NCBI RefSeq assembly: GCF_001426375.1
Contig: NZ_LMEO01000034.1
Location: 268,284 to 332,283 of the forward strand
Direction: 5' to 3'
From: Paenibacillus sp. Root444D2
Lineage (GTDB): Bacteria > Bacillota > Bacilli > Paenibacillales > NBRC-103111
Length of the DNA: 64,000 nt
The notes beneath the pieces were generated by a model. The model did no database searches. It worked only from the letters and a program-made list of their open reading frames with translations, and had not been told where the DNA came from. Positions 47,596 to 57,120 of the stretch are shown here, piece by piece (the stretch's first letter is position 1; each line of letters opens with the position of its first letter). The translations under genes were made by a program, and so were the position numbers.

Positions 47596-50500
47596 ATGAA
47601 TCGTAAGTTCAAACAAATAGTCGTTTGCTCGGTTGCTCTGTCACTGTTCGCCGCTTCGGTCGTGACCGGGATCGATATCCCGGCTGTATCGGCATCTGCT
47701 GTTTCGGCCGTATTTATTACGGAGCTGGTTCCGGACACGGTAAATGTAAATTCAAATGATGGCTACGAATACGTCGAGCTTTACAACGCTTCAGATGAAC
47801 TGATTGACTTGACGGGTTACAAGCTTCAGGGGAAAATTGACGGTGTTTTTAAATGGGAAGGAACACTTGGTAGTAACGTACGAATTCCCCCTCGTGAAAC
47901 GGTGCTGATTTGGACTCAAAATAGTGTGATCAGTGGAAACACACCACAATTGACACGTGACCAGTTCAGAAGCAATTATGGTATCGCTGAGTCCGAACTG
48001 CCGAATGACCGTATACATGTTCTGCAAAACGTTTCTGGCTTGTACAACGGAAGCTCTTCACAGAAAAATATAAGCATTTCCCTAGTCGACCTGCTCGGTT
48101 CGGAAATCGTTGTCGCCACATATTTCGTGAATTCTGATAACGACGATACGTTCGAAAACAAAGGCATTTCATTTAAGCAGCCTTCCTCTGGGATTGCTAT
48201 GGTGTATAACGGCGGAAATAAGATAGCAACGCCGGGACGTATCGCCTCCGATGAAGTGCCAGGAGTGGCGCCGAGTGACGTGATCGCAGCTGGGGGAGAC
48301 GGCAGCTTGACGCTGTCGTGGACGCCGAGCAGCGATTCGAATGTGATCGGCTACCGGATTCATTCCCGAAACGGTCTTTCAATGGCGTCGGTTACTGATG
48401 TGACCTATACGTATACCGGACTGACTAATGGATCCGATTATACGTTTACGTTATCGTCCGTCTATGCTGACGGAGGCGTATCCCCAGCTTCGCTCCCGGT
48501 ACGCGGAAAGGCGGGCATTCCAGTTATTCCTGCTGTTGCGACTGGCTTACAAGCGCTTCCTCGTGATAAGGCGATTCGTTTGAGCTGGGATGCTTCTACT
48601 GAGGGGGATGTTGCTGGTTACCGTATTTATAAGAACGGCGTGCAGCTGCCGGATTTGGTGATAGGCTCCTCCTATGTGGCAACAGGTTTAACGAATGGCC
48701 AAAGCGTCACGTTCGCTGTCTATACCGTCAATCAGTCAGGGTTAATGTCTGCGCAGCCTGCAGTGGTTGCACAAAAACCGCAGGCCGCCCCCTCGTTTGT
48801 AGTTACGGAAATGGCGCCAAACACGAAAAATATCGACTACAAAACAGGTGGGACAGATGCGTTCGAGTTTATTGAGCTGTACAATTCTACCTCTACGCCC
48901 ATTAACGTCAAAGGATTTATTTTAAAATACATAGCAGGTGCAACCGTTTTTGATTATCTCATCACGGAAAACAAAATGATCGCGCCGCAAGGGACATTCC
49001 TTATTTGGTTCAAAAACACCAACGTACAGCAGGTTGGACTGCCCGAATTCAATCTGGCTTACGGCAGCTCGATTGTGGAGGATCAGATGATCGTAGTCGT
49101 AAACGGCGGCATGTCGAATTCGGCGTCGCGCCGTGTACAATTTCTAGATCCCGACAATATCGTGCTTACTGATACGACCTACAAGGTTGAAGATATCGGC
49201 GAAAGCATCAGTGCCAACTTCATTCCGGATCGCGGCAATGGGGTTGTCTCGGCCGACAGATTTTCCATGCAGGCCAATCCGGGTTTTCTGTATCCGGTGC
49301 AAAAGGTAGCCGATCCAGCTGATATGGTGCGACCAGCTGCCCCTACTGACATACAGGTAGCGGCTGGTGTCGGTGGAGTGAAGATGACCTGGAGCGATAA
49401 GCTCGAGCCAGATGTTGCCTATGTGAACGTATATGTGAATGGCGTGGTGCTAAATAAGCTGCTCATGCCGGAGAATAAGGCGATTATTGAGGGACTGGAA
49501 AACGGGACGGCGGTTTCCTTGCAGGTGAGCACGATCGATACGGCTGGCAGAGAATCCGATTTGACCGCTCCGATCGTTGCAACACCGACGGCTGATACAA
49601 TGCCGGGGGTAATGATAACGGAAATTGTTCCCGACACATGGAACACAGAGCCGCTCGAATCGCGCGATGTCTACGATGCGTATGAGTTCATCGAGCTGTA
49701 CAATCCGCATTTGCAGCCGTTCGATCTGAACGGGAAAACAGTGCGGTTTACGCAGCCAGATGATGCTGCGAAAAGCTGGTCTTGGACGTTCGATCAGCCG
49801 ACCCCCATCGAGCCGAAAAAAAGCATTCAATTTTGGGTGCGTCCGAATGGGCTCAGCTATTTAAAGCCGGACGGATTTAACTTTTTCTATTACGGCTTCC
49901 AAGAAGCAAAATATGTTCCACATTCGGCTTTCGTGTATGGCGACGGCGCAGGCGGGTTATCCAACAATGGCGGTATCATCGATATCGTCGAGCCGGACGG
50001 TACTGTTCTCGTTTCGGCAACGTATACAGCCGGTCAATTTCTCGAGAAAAAAGGGATTACCTATGCGTATCCGATGTTCGGCGGCACTGACATGCGGACC
50101 GTCGGCATTCAGCAAACCGGGACGCCTGGTGTAGTTAACTCTACGCAAATTCCTCGTGAGTCGACGCATGACCAAATTGCACCTGTAGCACCTACAGGGT
50201 TTCAAGCGGAGCCAAACCGAGGTGAAGTGACCGTCAGCTGGGAGCCAAATGCGGAATCGGACTTGGCAGGGTATCAGTTGTACATGGGTGGACAGCTTGA
50301 GGTGACATTGCCGACATCGGTAACGTCGTACACGATACCGGCACTTCCGGGTCAGGTTGCGGTGACGTTCGAGTTGAGCGCGATAGATAACACCGGCAAC
50401 GAATCCGCGCGCGTATCGGCTACGGCTAAGCCAACCTACCCGTTAATGACTCAGGTAGAACGAGAGCCGAGCCCTGCGAATGCACTTACTGAATCTCGGT

Positions 50501-52002
50501 ACATGGCGGCATGGGATGTCGGGGGGAAGGGTCCGATCATACCGGGTCTTCTACAAGGTCACGTTCCTCAGGGGATGTCATATTTTGCAGATAACCAGCA
50601 TGAATGGATACTGATGGCTGCGTATCACTATACGGGGGATCCCAGCACTTTAGCGCTCGTCGATGCAAAGACAGGCACTTTGGAGAAATATGTTAACCTC
50701 AAAAATCCCGACGGTTCCATTTACACCGGGCATGCGGGCGGTGTTGCGGTAAGCCGGGATAACATATGGCTATCATCCGGCAAGAAGATGTACCGGATGC
50801 CGATTCAGACGCTGATCGATACGCCGGACCAAGGCTTCGCACAATTTGCGGATTCGTTCGGCGTTGTGACGAATGCCTCATTCGCGTCGTATGAGGATGG
50901 GATACTGTGGGTTGGAGAATACAGCAACCCGCCTTCTTATACGACAAGTCCGTCGCATCAGATCCAAAACCGAAACGGGGAGTCTCACTTGTCGTGGATC
51001 GTTGGTTATGAGCTCGATTTAAACGACAGACTTCCATCGGATACACCCAGCTTTCGAGAAGAGAGCATGGACAAATTTGTGCCTAAATATGTGATAAGTA
51101 TCGGTGATAAAATCCAGGGCGTTGCGTTTAACAAGGGAGAAGTGCTGCTCACTTATAATCAGGGGCGGCCTTACAACTCGATTGTTCGCTATGCAATGCC
51201 GAACGTTTCTGACCTGTCCACGAAATATGCGGAAACGTCCATCGGCGGCGTTACAGTTCCGTTATGGTTGTTGGACAGCGTGAATAAAACGGGTTCGATC
51301 AATGTTCCAACCGGTGCGGAGAATATGTTCATCCGCAATGAGGATGGTGCTGACAATCTGTATGTGAACTTCGAATCGGGTGCGAACCATATGCGGTTCA
51401 TGTCGTCCTATTCGATGGATCGATTGCTTAAGCTGAATCTTGATCAGCTGCGCGCATATGACAATCGGACATTAGCAGGTATTCCCCAGGAAATGAAGAT
51501 CGGCGCTCAAGCGCAGGCGATCGTACTTGCAGACCGAGGTAAACGCAATGCAGAGAACGTAACAGGCAGCTATATATGGACGAGCAGCGAGCCTTCAATT
51601 ATCGAGGTCACAGCGGAAGGCTATATTCGCGCCATAAAACCGGGTACAGTAACGATTACCGGTACGGCCGGCGAGAGTGTGCTCAAGGCTTCCGTTCGGG
51701 TAACCTCTCCGGACTCAATTCGCGCAGATTTTCCTTCGAGCGGACGGATGACCGAAGGTACGGAGTTCCAGCTTGCGGTCAAAGCTGTTTATGCGGACGG
51801 GTCGGAAAGTGATATAACTTCATTGGCTGCTTACACGCTCAAAGGTAGTTCCGGGGCTCTCGAGGTAAGCCGATTGGGGTTAGTCCGGGCCATTAAACCG
51901 GGTATGGAAATGATTTCGATCGTATTCGAGGGAAAAACGTTTGAATTGAAAGTAATTGTTAGCCCAGAAGAGGCCGGGGGAAGGAAACACCAGTCCCGTT
52001 GA
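47596..52002 (+). CDS. Giant secreted protein: three lamin-tail and four FN3 domains, a propeller-like domain, two Big-2 domains, 1468 aa
   Basis: Signal peptide about residues 1-34. Lamin-tail (LTD) domains start near 35, 400 and 670, each with an ITELVPDT / VEMAPNT-like strand and the EYVELYN or EFIELYN core. FN3 domains lie near 218, 308, 577 and 855 (for example LTLSWTPSSD and GLTNGSDYTF). Residues about 967-1275 are a repeat-rich, probably beta-propeller domain shared with the lipoprotein at 58723. Two Big-2 (bacterial Ig-like) domains (about 1290-1370 and 1374-1455) end it. No SLH or LPXTG anchor. RBS AGAGGAGGAGAG. Probably an extracellular binding or hydrolytic protein of the glycerol-phosphate locus; activity unknown. 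Confidence 0.88.
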   Translation: MNRKFKQIVVCSVALSLFAASVVTGIDIPAVSASAVSAVFITELVPDTVNVNSNDGYEYVELYNASDELIDLTGYKLQGKIDGVFKWEGTLGSNVRIPPRETVLIWTQNSVISGNTPQLTRDQFRSNYGIAESELPNDRIHVLQNVSGLYNGSSSQKNISISLVDLLGSEIVVATYFVNSDNDDTFENKGISFKQPSSGIAMVYNGGNKIATPGRIASDEVPGVAPSDVIAAGGDGSLTLSWTPSSDSNVIGYRIHSRNGLSMASVTDVTYTYTGLTNGSDYTFTLSSVYADGGVSPASLPVRGKAGIPVIPAVATGLQALPRDKAIRLSWDASTEGDVAGYRIYKNGVQLPDLVIGSSYVATGLTNGQSVTFAVYTVNQSGLMSAQPAVVAQKPQAAPSFVVTEMAPNTKNIDYKTGGTDAFEFIELYNSTSTPINVKGFILKYIAGATVFDYLITENKMIAPQGTFLIWFKNTNVQQVGLPEFNLAYGSSIVEDQMIVVVNGGMSNSASRRVQFLDPDNIVLTDTTYKVEDIGESISANFIPDRGNGVVSADRFSMQANPGFLYPVQKVADPADMVRPAAPTDIQVAAGVGGVKMTWSDKLEPDVAYVNVYVNGVVLNKLLMPENKAIIEGLENGTAVSLQVSTIDTAGRESDLTAPIVATPTADTMPGVMITEIVPDTWNTEPLESRDVYDAYEFIELYNPHLQPFDLNGKTVRFTQPDDAAKSWSWTFDQPTPIEPKKSIQFWVRPNGLSYLKPDGFNFFYYGFQEAKYVPHSAFVYGDGAGGLSNNGGIIDIVEPDGTVLVSATYTAGQFLEKKGITYAYPMFGGTDMRTVGIQQTGTPGVVNSTQIPRESTHDQIAPVAPTGFQAEPNRGEVTVSWEPNAESDLAGYQLYMGGQLEVTLPTSVTSYTIPALPGQVAVTFELSAIDNTGNESARVSATAKPTYPLMTQVEREPSPANALTESRYMAAWDVGGKGPIIPGLLQGHVPQGMSYFADNQHEWILMAAYHYTGDPSTLALVDAKTGTLEKYVNLKNPDGSIYTGHAGGVAVSRDNIWLSSGKKMYRMPIQTLIDTPDQGFAQFADSFGVVTNASFASYEDGILWVGEYSNPPSYTTSPSHQIQNRNGESHLSWIVGYELDLNDRLPSDTPSFREESMDKFVPKYVISIGDKIQGVAFNKGEVLLTYNQGRPYNSIVRYAMPNVSDLSTKYAETSIGGVTVPLWLLDSVNKTGSINVPTGAENMFIRNEDGADNLYVNFESGANHMRFMSSYSMDRLLKLNLDQLRAYDNRTLAGIPQEMKIGAQAQAIVLADRGKRNAENVTGSYIWTSSEPSIIEVTAEGYIRAIKPGTVTITGTAGESVLKASVRVTSPDSIRADFPSSGRMTEGTEFQLAVKAVYADGSESDITSLAAYTLKGSSGALEVSRLGLVRAIKPGMEMISIVFEGKTFELKVIVSPEEAGGRKHQSR

Positions 52003-52029
52003 GCAAAAGACGAATTAATTCCAAGCGGT

Positions 52030-52082
52030 AGAGATGAAGGAGAACCTCTTTGGAAGAGATGCGGTTTGTTTGCGCATTTTTT
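52030..52082 (+). promoter_or_regulatory. GlpP-type leader before glpD
   Basis: Motif AGAGATGAAGGAGAACCTC (52030-52048). Downstream AACCTCTT can pair with AAGAG..GGTT, or a compact ATGCG/CGCAT stem (52059-52077) is followed by a T-run at 52077-52082. The motif matches the MBL-gene leader closely. Confidence 0.65.
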
Positions 52083-52122
52083 CTAAGGGGGTTTTTATAT
52101 TTTACATGGAGGAGAACCATAC

Positions 52123-53799
52123 ATGAGACCTACATTTTCAGCAGCTAACAGATCGATTATTTTAGAGACAATGGCGCAGAGCGAGCTAGATATATTGGTT
52201 ATCGGAGGTGGGGTCACAGGAGCCGGTATCGCGCTCGATGCAAGTGCGCGCGGTATGAATGTTGGACTGTTGGAGAAGAACGATTTCGGTTCCGGCACAA
52301 GCAGTCGCTCTACGAAGCTTATTCACGGCGGGTTGCGGTATTTGAAGCAGGGAGATGTCAAGCTTGTGCAGGAGGTTGGACGGGAACGGGCAATTTTGTA
52401 CAAAAATGCGCCGCACCTTGTCATTCCCGCACCGATGCTTCTTCCTGTATATAAAGGCGGGACATACGGTTACCTTGCCTCGTCGATTGGTCTATACATC
52501 TATGATTGGCTGGCAGGAGTCGCCCGCAAGGAGCGGAGAAAAATGTTTGACCGTAGGCAAACAGCCCAGCTCGAGCCACTGCTGAAGCAGGATGGCTTGA
52601 AGGGAGGCGGGCTATATTTCGAGTACCGAACGGACGACGCCCGGCTAACGATTGACATTATGAAGACTGCTTACGCGCAAGGCGCCAGCATCGTGAACTA
52701 TGCAGAGGTGACGGAGTTTATTTACCGTGACGGTAAAGCGGTGGGTGTTCGTGTACACGATCGCATCAACGGTACGTACACGCAAATTAATGCCAAACAT
52801 ATTGTCAATGCAACCGGCCCGTGGGTCGATAAGGTGCGAGATATCGACGGTTCCTTGAAAGGGAAACGCTTGTTCTTAACTAAGGGTGTCCATCTCGTTG
52901 TTGATTACGAGCGCTTTCCGGTAAAACAGGCTGCCTACTTCGATACACCGGATGGTCGCATGGTGTTCGTCATTCCACGCGGCAAGGTGACCTATATCGG
53001 CACAACGGATACCGTCTATTCGCAATCCATTGAGAGCCCAAGAACGACGATAGAGGATCGCGACTATATTATTCGTGCGGTGAATTTTATGTTCCCTAGC
53101 ATTGGGCTTACAACGGATGATATCCGTTCCCATTGGGCTGGGCTTAGACCGCTCATTTATGAGGAAGGCAAAGGGCCTTCTGAGCTGTCTAGAAAGGATG
53201 AGATTTTCGTTTCCGACAGCAAGCTCATTACCATAGCCGGCGGCAAGCTGACAGGTTTCCGCAAAATGTCCGAGAAAGTCGTCGATCTTGTCGCCAGCGA
53301 GCTGCATAACACCACTGGACGGAGCTACCCGGCCTGCAGTACGGATAAGATCACGGTGAGCGGTGGAGAAGTTTACCAGAGTGGTGCGAGCTATGCGGAT
53401 TGGAAGAAAGAAATGCTGAGATTGGGAGCCGCACAAGGCGTAAATCAAACGGTCATGCAAGATTGGATTGATACATTCGGTTCGAATGCGCTTCGCATTA
53501 TGGACCGTCTACCGGCTTTGAAACAGCAAAACATTCCTATAGAAATGCACTGGCTGCATGCAGAGCTGATGTACTGCATAGAAGAAGAAATGACCGTCGA
53601 CGTGTCCGATTTCTTGAGACTGCATACAGGTTGGACCTATTTCCAATTGAGTAAGGCGGAGAAATATGCTGACGCAGTATTTCAAATACTTTGCAATCAC
53701 CTGTCATACGACGGAGCTCAGAAGGAAAAACAGCTCAACATGATGGAAGCGTTATTCGCTTCTATTAACGATCTCCCGGTAAATGATCATGCTATCTAA
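52123..53799 (+). CDS. glpD: Aerobic glycerol-3-phosphate dehydrogenase, 558 aa
   Basis: FAD enzyme oxidising glycerol-3-phosphate to dihydroxyacetone phosphate and passing electrons to menaquinone at the membrane. FAD-binding GGGVTGAGIALDA (about 26-38), substrate region STKLIHGGLRYL, RGKVTYIGTTD and AGGKLTGFRKM, in the GlpD pattern. Full length. RBS TGGAGGAG. A GlpP-type leader precedes it. No glpF or glpK is in the window, so glycerol-3-phosphate is more likely to come from diesters via the Ugp system here. Confidence 0.96.
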   Translation: MRPTFSAANRSIILETMAQSELDILVIGGGVTGAGIALDASARGMNVGLLEKNDFGSGTSSRSTKLIHGGLRYLKQGDVKLVQEVGRERAILYKNAPHLVIPAPMLLPVYKGGTYGYLASSIGLYIYDWLAGVARKERRKMFDRRQTAQLEPLLKQDGLKGGGLYFEYRTDDARLTIDIMKTAYAQGASIVNYAEVTEFIYRDGKAVGVRVHDRINGTYTQINAKHIVNATGPWVDKVRDIDGSLKGKRLFLTKGVHLVVDYERFPVKQAAYFDTPDGRMVFVIPRGKVTYIGTTDTVYSQSIESPRTTIEDRDYIIRAVNFMFPSIGLTTDDIRSHWAGLRPLIYEEGKGPSELSRKDEIFVSDSKLITIAGGKLTGFRKMSEKVVDLVASELHNTTGRSYPACSTDKITVSGGEVYQSGASYADWKKEMLRLGAAQGVNQTVMQDWIDTFGSNALRIMDRLPALKQQNIPIEMHWLHAELMYCIEEEMTVDVSDFLRLHTGWTYFQLSKAEKYADAVFQILCNHLSYDGAQKEKQLNMMEALFASINDLPVNDHAI

Positions 53800-53817
53800 A
53801 GAAGGGGGTGATCAAAG

Positions 53818-54576
53818 ATGAGCAGTGTATGGCATATTACAGATCTAGAGCTTACCATACGAATTCTGCTGGCTGCAGGGTTAGGGGGACTCGTAGGCTT
53901 GGAGCGGGAATGGAGCAACCATGCGGCTGGTTTACGCACGCACATTCTTGTCTGTATCGGATCAACGGCAATTATGCTGCTGTCGATATATGGCTTCTCC
54001 GATTTCGTTAACGAGCCGCAAGTGCGGGTAGACCCGGCACGACTGGCGGCGCAGGTCATTAGCGGCATCGGGTTCCTGGGAGCCGGTACCATCATGCGGA
54101 CCGGCTTGACTGTGTCCGGTCTGACGACTGCCGCTTCCTTATGGGTGGTGGCGGCGATCGGTCTGTGCGTCGGCGCGGGCTTCTTGTATTGCGCGGTGCT
54201 TGCAACGGTTATGGTATTACTTAGTTTGGTTGTGCTTAACAAATGGGAAAAGTATTTAATGCGCAATCGGCGAACGATGGAGGTAGTGATAAAAATCGTC
54301 GATAAGCCCGGCGTGTTAGGCAACATTGCTACCAAATTCGGCGAGAACGGCATTCACATCGTGAACGTCCAGATGAAGCCTGATGGCATGACCGAAGTGG
54401 ACGGTGTATTGGAGGCGGTCGTGGAGCTGCGTTTCAGTTTGAAGGCAAGCCAAGGGGAGACGCTAATAAAGGCGTTGGATACGATCTCTACATCAGCGCA
54501 TATCCTGTCTACGGAGTCGAAAACCTTTAGCATGGTATCAGGTTCCCGGAAGTCAAGCAGGCATGCGGTAGGATAA
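53818..54576 (+). CDS. MgtC/SapB family membrane protein with C-terminal ACT-like domain, 252 aa
   Basis: Four or five membrane segments with the MgtC signature (GGLVGLEREW, GLRTHILVCIGSTA, GIGFLGAGTIM, TTAASLWVVAAIG), then a C-terminal soluble domain with KIVDKPGVLGNIATKFGE, an ACT-type small-molecule-binding pattern. MgtC proteins affect magnesium and phosphate homeostasis. It lies 18 bp after glpD, so the same transcript is likely. RBS AAGGGGGTGAT. Confidence 0.88.
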   Translation: MSSVWHITDLELTIRILLAAGLGGLVGLEREWSNHAAGLRTHILVCIGSTAIMLLSIYGFSDFVNEPQVRVDPARLAAQVISGIGFLGAGTIMRTGLTVSGLTTAASLWVVAAIGLCVGAGFLYCAVLATVMVLLSLVVLNKWEKYLMRNRRTMEVVIKIVDKPGVLGNIATKFGENGIHIVNVQMKPDGMTEVDGVLEAVVELRFSLKASQGETLIKALDTISTSAHILSTESKTFSMVSGSRKSSRHAVG

Positions 54577-54638
54577 ATTGCATAAGCCGATCAACTTCTT
54601 GTATGTGATGTTAACAAATGGTAAAATATACTGTTGTA

Positions 54639-54667
54639 TTGACTATTACGCAATTATGTGAAATACT
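54639..54667 (+). promoter_or_regulatory. Candidate promoter of the ugp operon
   Basis: TTGACT (54639-54644), 17-bp spacer, AATACT (54662-54667). Confidence 0.5.
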
Positions 54668-54675
54668 AGTAACAG

Positions 54676-54689
54676 TGAAAACGCTTTAA
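54676..54689 (+). promoter_or_regulatory. cre (CcpA) site just downstream of the ugp promoter
   Basis: TGAAAACGCTTTAA matches 13 of 14 positions of the cre consensus TGWAANCGNTNWCA. It begins within about 10 bp of the expected transcription start, a position used for carbon catabolite repression. Confidence 0.6.
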
Positions 54690-54710
54690 TTCGTTCATAA
54701 CGATTGGGTC

Positions 54711-54800
54711 GGAGATCATTGAGACAGCCCAAGAGACGAACGGACCGTGTGGTAATTGCGCGGCTCCTTTGTTTCTTGTGTCTCAGTGCTCTCCTTTTTT
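54711..54800 (+). promoter_or_regulatory. ugp leader: long terminator hairpin with GlpP-like motif in its loop
   Basis: GGAG..ATTGAGACA (54711-54726) pairs with TGTCTCAGT..CTCC (54779-54794), followed by TTTTTT. The loop contains AAGAGACGAACGGACCGTG (54731-54749), similar to the motif of the other leaders though here placed after the left arm. Confidence 0.55.
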
Positions 54801-54842
54801 CATCTCCAAAAGTAATACCAAAAATGGAAAGGGGATTTTACA

Positions 54843-56156
54843 ATGAAATTAACAAAATGGTTTCCCTTGCTTGCGGCATCTTCTCTTATGCTAACAACAG
54901 CGGTTGGCTGCTCGAACGGTGGGGAGGAAACACCGGCGGAAGCGTCAATTGCACCGGTGGTGGAAGACAACTCGCCGATTACGATTCAATATTGGCATTC
55001 TCATGCTGAAGTGCAAATGCCCGCAGTCAATTACATGATTAGTGAGTTCCAGAAAAAGTATCCGAACATCACGGTCGAACCGGTGTTCCAAGGTGCATAC
55101 GTCGATTTGCATAAGAAGCTGCAGGCGGCTGTTGCGGCTAAAGAAGTTCCTGCCGTCACCAATGTGGAAGTTTCAGTGTTACCTAACTTTGCTGACAGTG
55201 GTGTGTTTGCAGATTTAAGCGGTTACATATCCCGTGATAAAGTAGATATGAACGATTTTTCCAAAGGGATGTTGCAAGCGTATTCTTATAACAATAAGCA
55301 ATACGGCTTCCCGTTAATCGTCAGTACAAGCGTTATGATTTACAACAAAACGATGCTCGATAAGCTGAATGTTAAACCGCCGCAAACATGGGCTGAAATC
55401 GAAGATTTTAATAAAAAGGTTACGGTTAAGGAAAATGGGAAAACGAGCCGTTACGCTTTCTCCGTACCAGGTTGGGATACATGGTACATGGATCCGTGGG
55501 TATCTAACGGCGGTGGCGCGATTCTGAGTCCAGATCATAAGAAAACGCTGCTTGACCAGCCTGATAGTCTGAAGTGGATTCAAAACTTCGAAAAATGGAC
55601 TAAGGAAGGTTCTATGCATATGGGTTACGGCAAAGGTGCTTCAGACACCATGCGCCAAATGTTCTTAGAGGAAAAAGTAGCGATGGTTCAGCATACTTCG
55701 GCTGTCTTGAAAACCTACCTGCAAAATGCGAAATTTGAAGTAGGCGTTTCATTCCTGCCTGGCGACAAAGAACGCAAATCGCATATCGGTGGAGCAGGCA
55801 TTGTTATGATGGACGGAGCTCCTGCTAAACAGAAGGAAGCTGGTTGGAAGTTCGTGAAGTTCATGACCGCAGCTGAGAACAATATCAAGTGGGCGGAAGG
55901 CACAGGTTACTTGCCAACTCACAAGTCCGTTCTCACGACAGAGGAAGGCAAGAAGTACTTTGAGAAGCTGCCGCAGTACAAAGCGGTGTTTGATAATTTC
56001 GACAATGTCGTAGGCCGTCCGCAGCACCCGACTTATCCGGAATTCAGCAAGAAGTACATGGAAGTGGTTGGTAAAATGCTTCTTGAAAATGGAGATCCAG
56101 TGCCTCTTATGAAGGACGCTGTGAAAGAAATCGATGCGATTTTGAAAGAAAGCTAG
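54843..56156 (+). CDS. ugpB: UgpB-like ABC substrate-binding lipoprotein, 437 aa
   Basis: Lipoprotein signal with lipobox ending at C23 (TTAVGC), then a class-D (carbohydrate/polyol type) binding protein: ITIQYWHSHAE, then QKKYPNITVEPVFQG, FLEEKVAMVQHTS. The closest pattern is UgpB, which binds glycerol-3-phosphate or glycerophosphocholine. Context with two GDPD enzymes and glpD supports that ligand. RBS AAAGGGG. First gene of the ugp operon. Confidence 0.87.
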   Translation: MKLTKWFPLLAASSLMLTTAVGCSNGGEETPAEASIAPVVEDNSPITIQYWHSHAEVQMPAVNYMISEFQKKYPNITVEPVFQGAYVDLHKKLQAAVAAKEVPAVTNVEVSVLPNFADSGVFADLSGYISRDKVDMNDFSKGMLQAYSYNNKQYGFPLIVSTSVMIYNKTMLDKLNVKPPQTWAEIEDFNKKVTVKENGKTSRYAFSVPGWDTWYMDPWVSNGGGAILSPDHKKTLLDQPDSLKWIQNFEKWTKEGSMHMGYGKGASDTMRQMFLEEKVAMVQHTSAVLKTYLQNAKFEVGVSFLPGDKERKSHIGGAGIVMMDGAPAKQKEAGWKFVKFMTAAENNIKWAEGTGYLPTHKSVLTTEEGKKYFEKLPQYKAVFDNFDNVVGRPQHPTYPEFSKKYMEVVGKMLLENGDPVPLMKDAVKEIDAILKES

Positions 56157-56174
56157 AAAGAAAGGGGAGTCGCC

Positions 56175-57107
56175 ATGAAAGCGACGGAAAGCCAGCCTGT
56201 CCGTATACAGCAAGCGACCAAACGGTCTAATACCCGTTGGTTAGAATACTTGAAAGACTTTTCGTTTGCAGTGCCCGCATTGGTCATATTGACTCTGTTT
56301 ATCTATTATCCGCTCCTAAATTCGTTATACCTCAGCTTTACAAACTGGAATATGACGAAGCCGGTGAAGAAATTCATCGGCTTCGACAACTACGTCTATT
56401 TGCTGACTAGCGACACGTTTTATAAAGTGCTCAAAATTACATTTACGTACACCATATTAGACGTTCTGCTTACGCTCGGACTCGGGCTGTTACTGGCACT
56501 TTTGTTTAACTCGGTTTCGAAGTTTTTTGGCTTTATGCGGGCGATCATCTTCATGCCGCATTACATCTCGATGGTTATCGTGTCTATGATCTTCCTATGG
56601 ATTTTCAACGGTCGATATGGATTGATGAACGAATTGCTGAACTGGGTGGGATTGGACCCGATACAATGGCTGACCAATACGAAGACCGCACTTTGGGTGC
56701 TTGTCCTTATTGGGGTTTGGAAAGGCGTCGGTTTTACAATGATAATCTTCATCGCCGGGCTTAGAAGTATTCCGGTCGAATATTATGAGGCTTCCGGCAT
56801 CGACGGGGCGACGAAATGGACGCAGTTTTGGAAAATTACATTGCCGCTGCTGTCTCCGACAACATTATTCCTGGTCGTTACACACTTTATTTCTTCGATG
56901 CAAGTGTTCCAATCAGTCGATGTCCTCACGAACGGAGGCCCACTCGATTCAACGAAAGCTATGGTCTACTGGATTTATGAAATGGCGTTTTCCGAGTTTC
57001 GAACAGGCCGAGCGTCTGCTCTTGTTATCATGTTCTTCCTCATAATCGTCTTGCTGACCATGGTGCAAATGTATGTGTCCAAGAAGAAAGTCCATTACGA
57101 AGGGTAG
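56175..57107 (+). CDS. ugpA: UgpA-like ABC permease, 310 aa
   Basis: Six membrane segments; the EAA loop reads EYYEASGIDGATKWTQFWKITLP, which contacts the ATPase. Family MalF/UgpA type. Preceded by AAAGGGGAG. It forms the channel with the next gene product. Confidence 0.9.
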   Translation: MKATESQPVRIQQATKRSNTRWLEYLKDFSFAVPALVILTLFIYYPLLNSLYLSFTNWNMTKPVKKFIGFDNYVYLLTSDTFYKVLKITFTYTILDVLLTLGLGLLLALLFNSVSKFFGFMRAIIFMPHYISMVIVSMIFLWIFNGRYGLMNELLNWVGLDPIQWLTNTKTALWVLVLIGVWKGVGFTMIIFIAGLRSIPVEYYEASGIDGATKWTQFWKITLPLLSPTTLFLVVTHFISSMQVFQSVDVLTNGGPLDSTKAMVYWIYEMAFSEFRTGRASALVIMFFLIIVLLTMVQMYVSKKKVHYEG

Positions 57108-57120
57108 GTGCCAGTGACAT

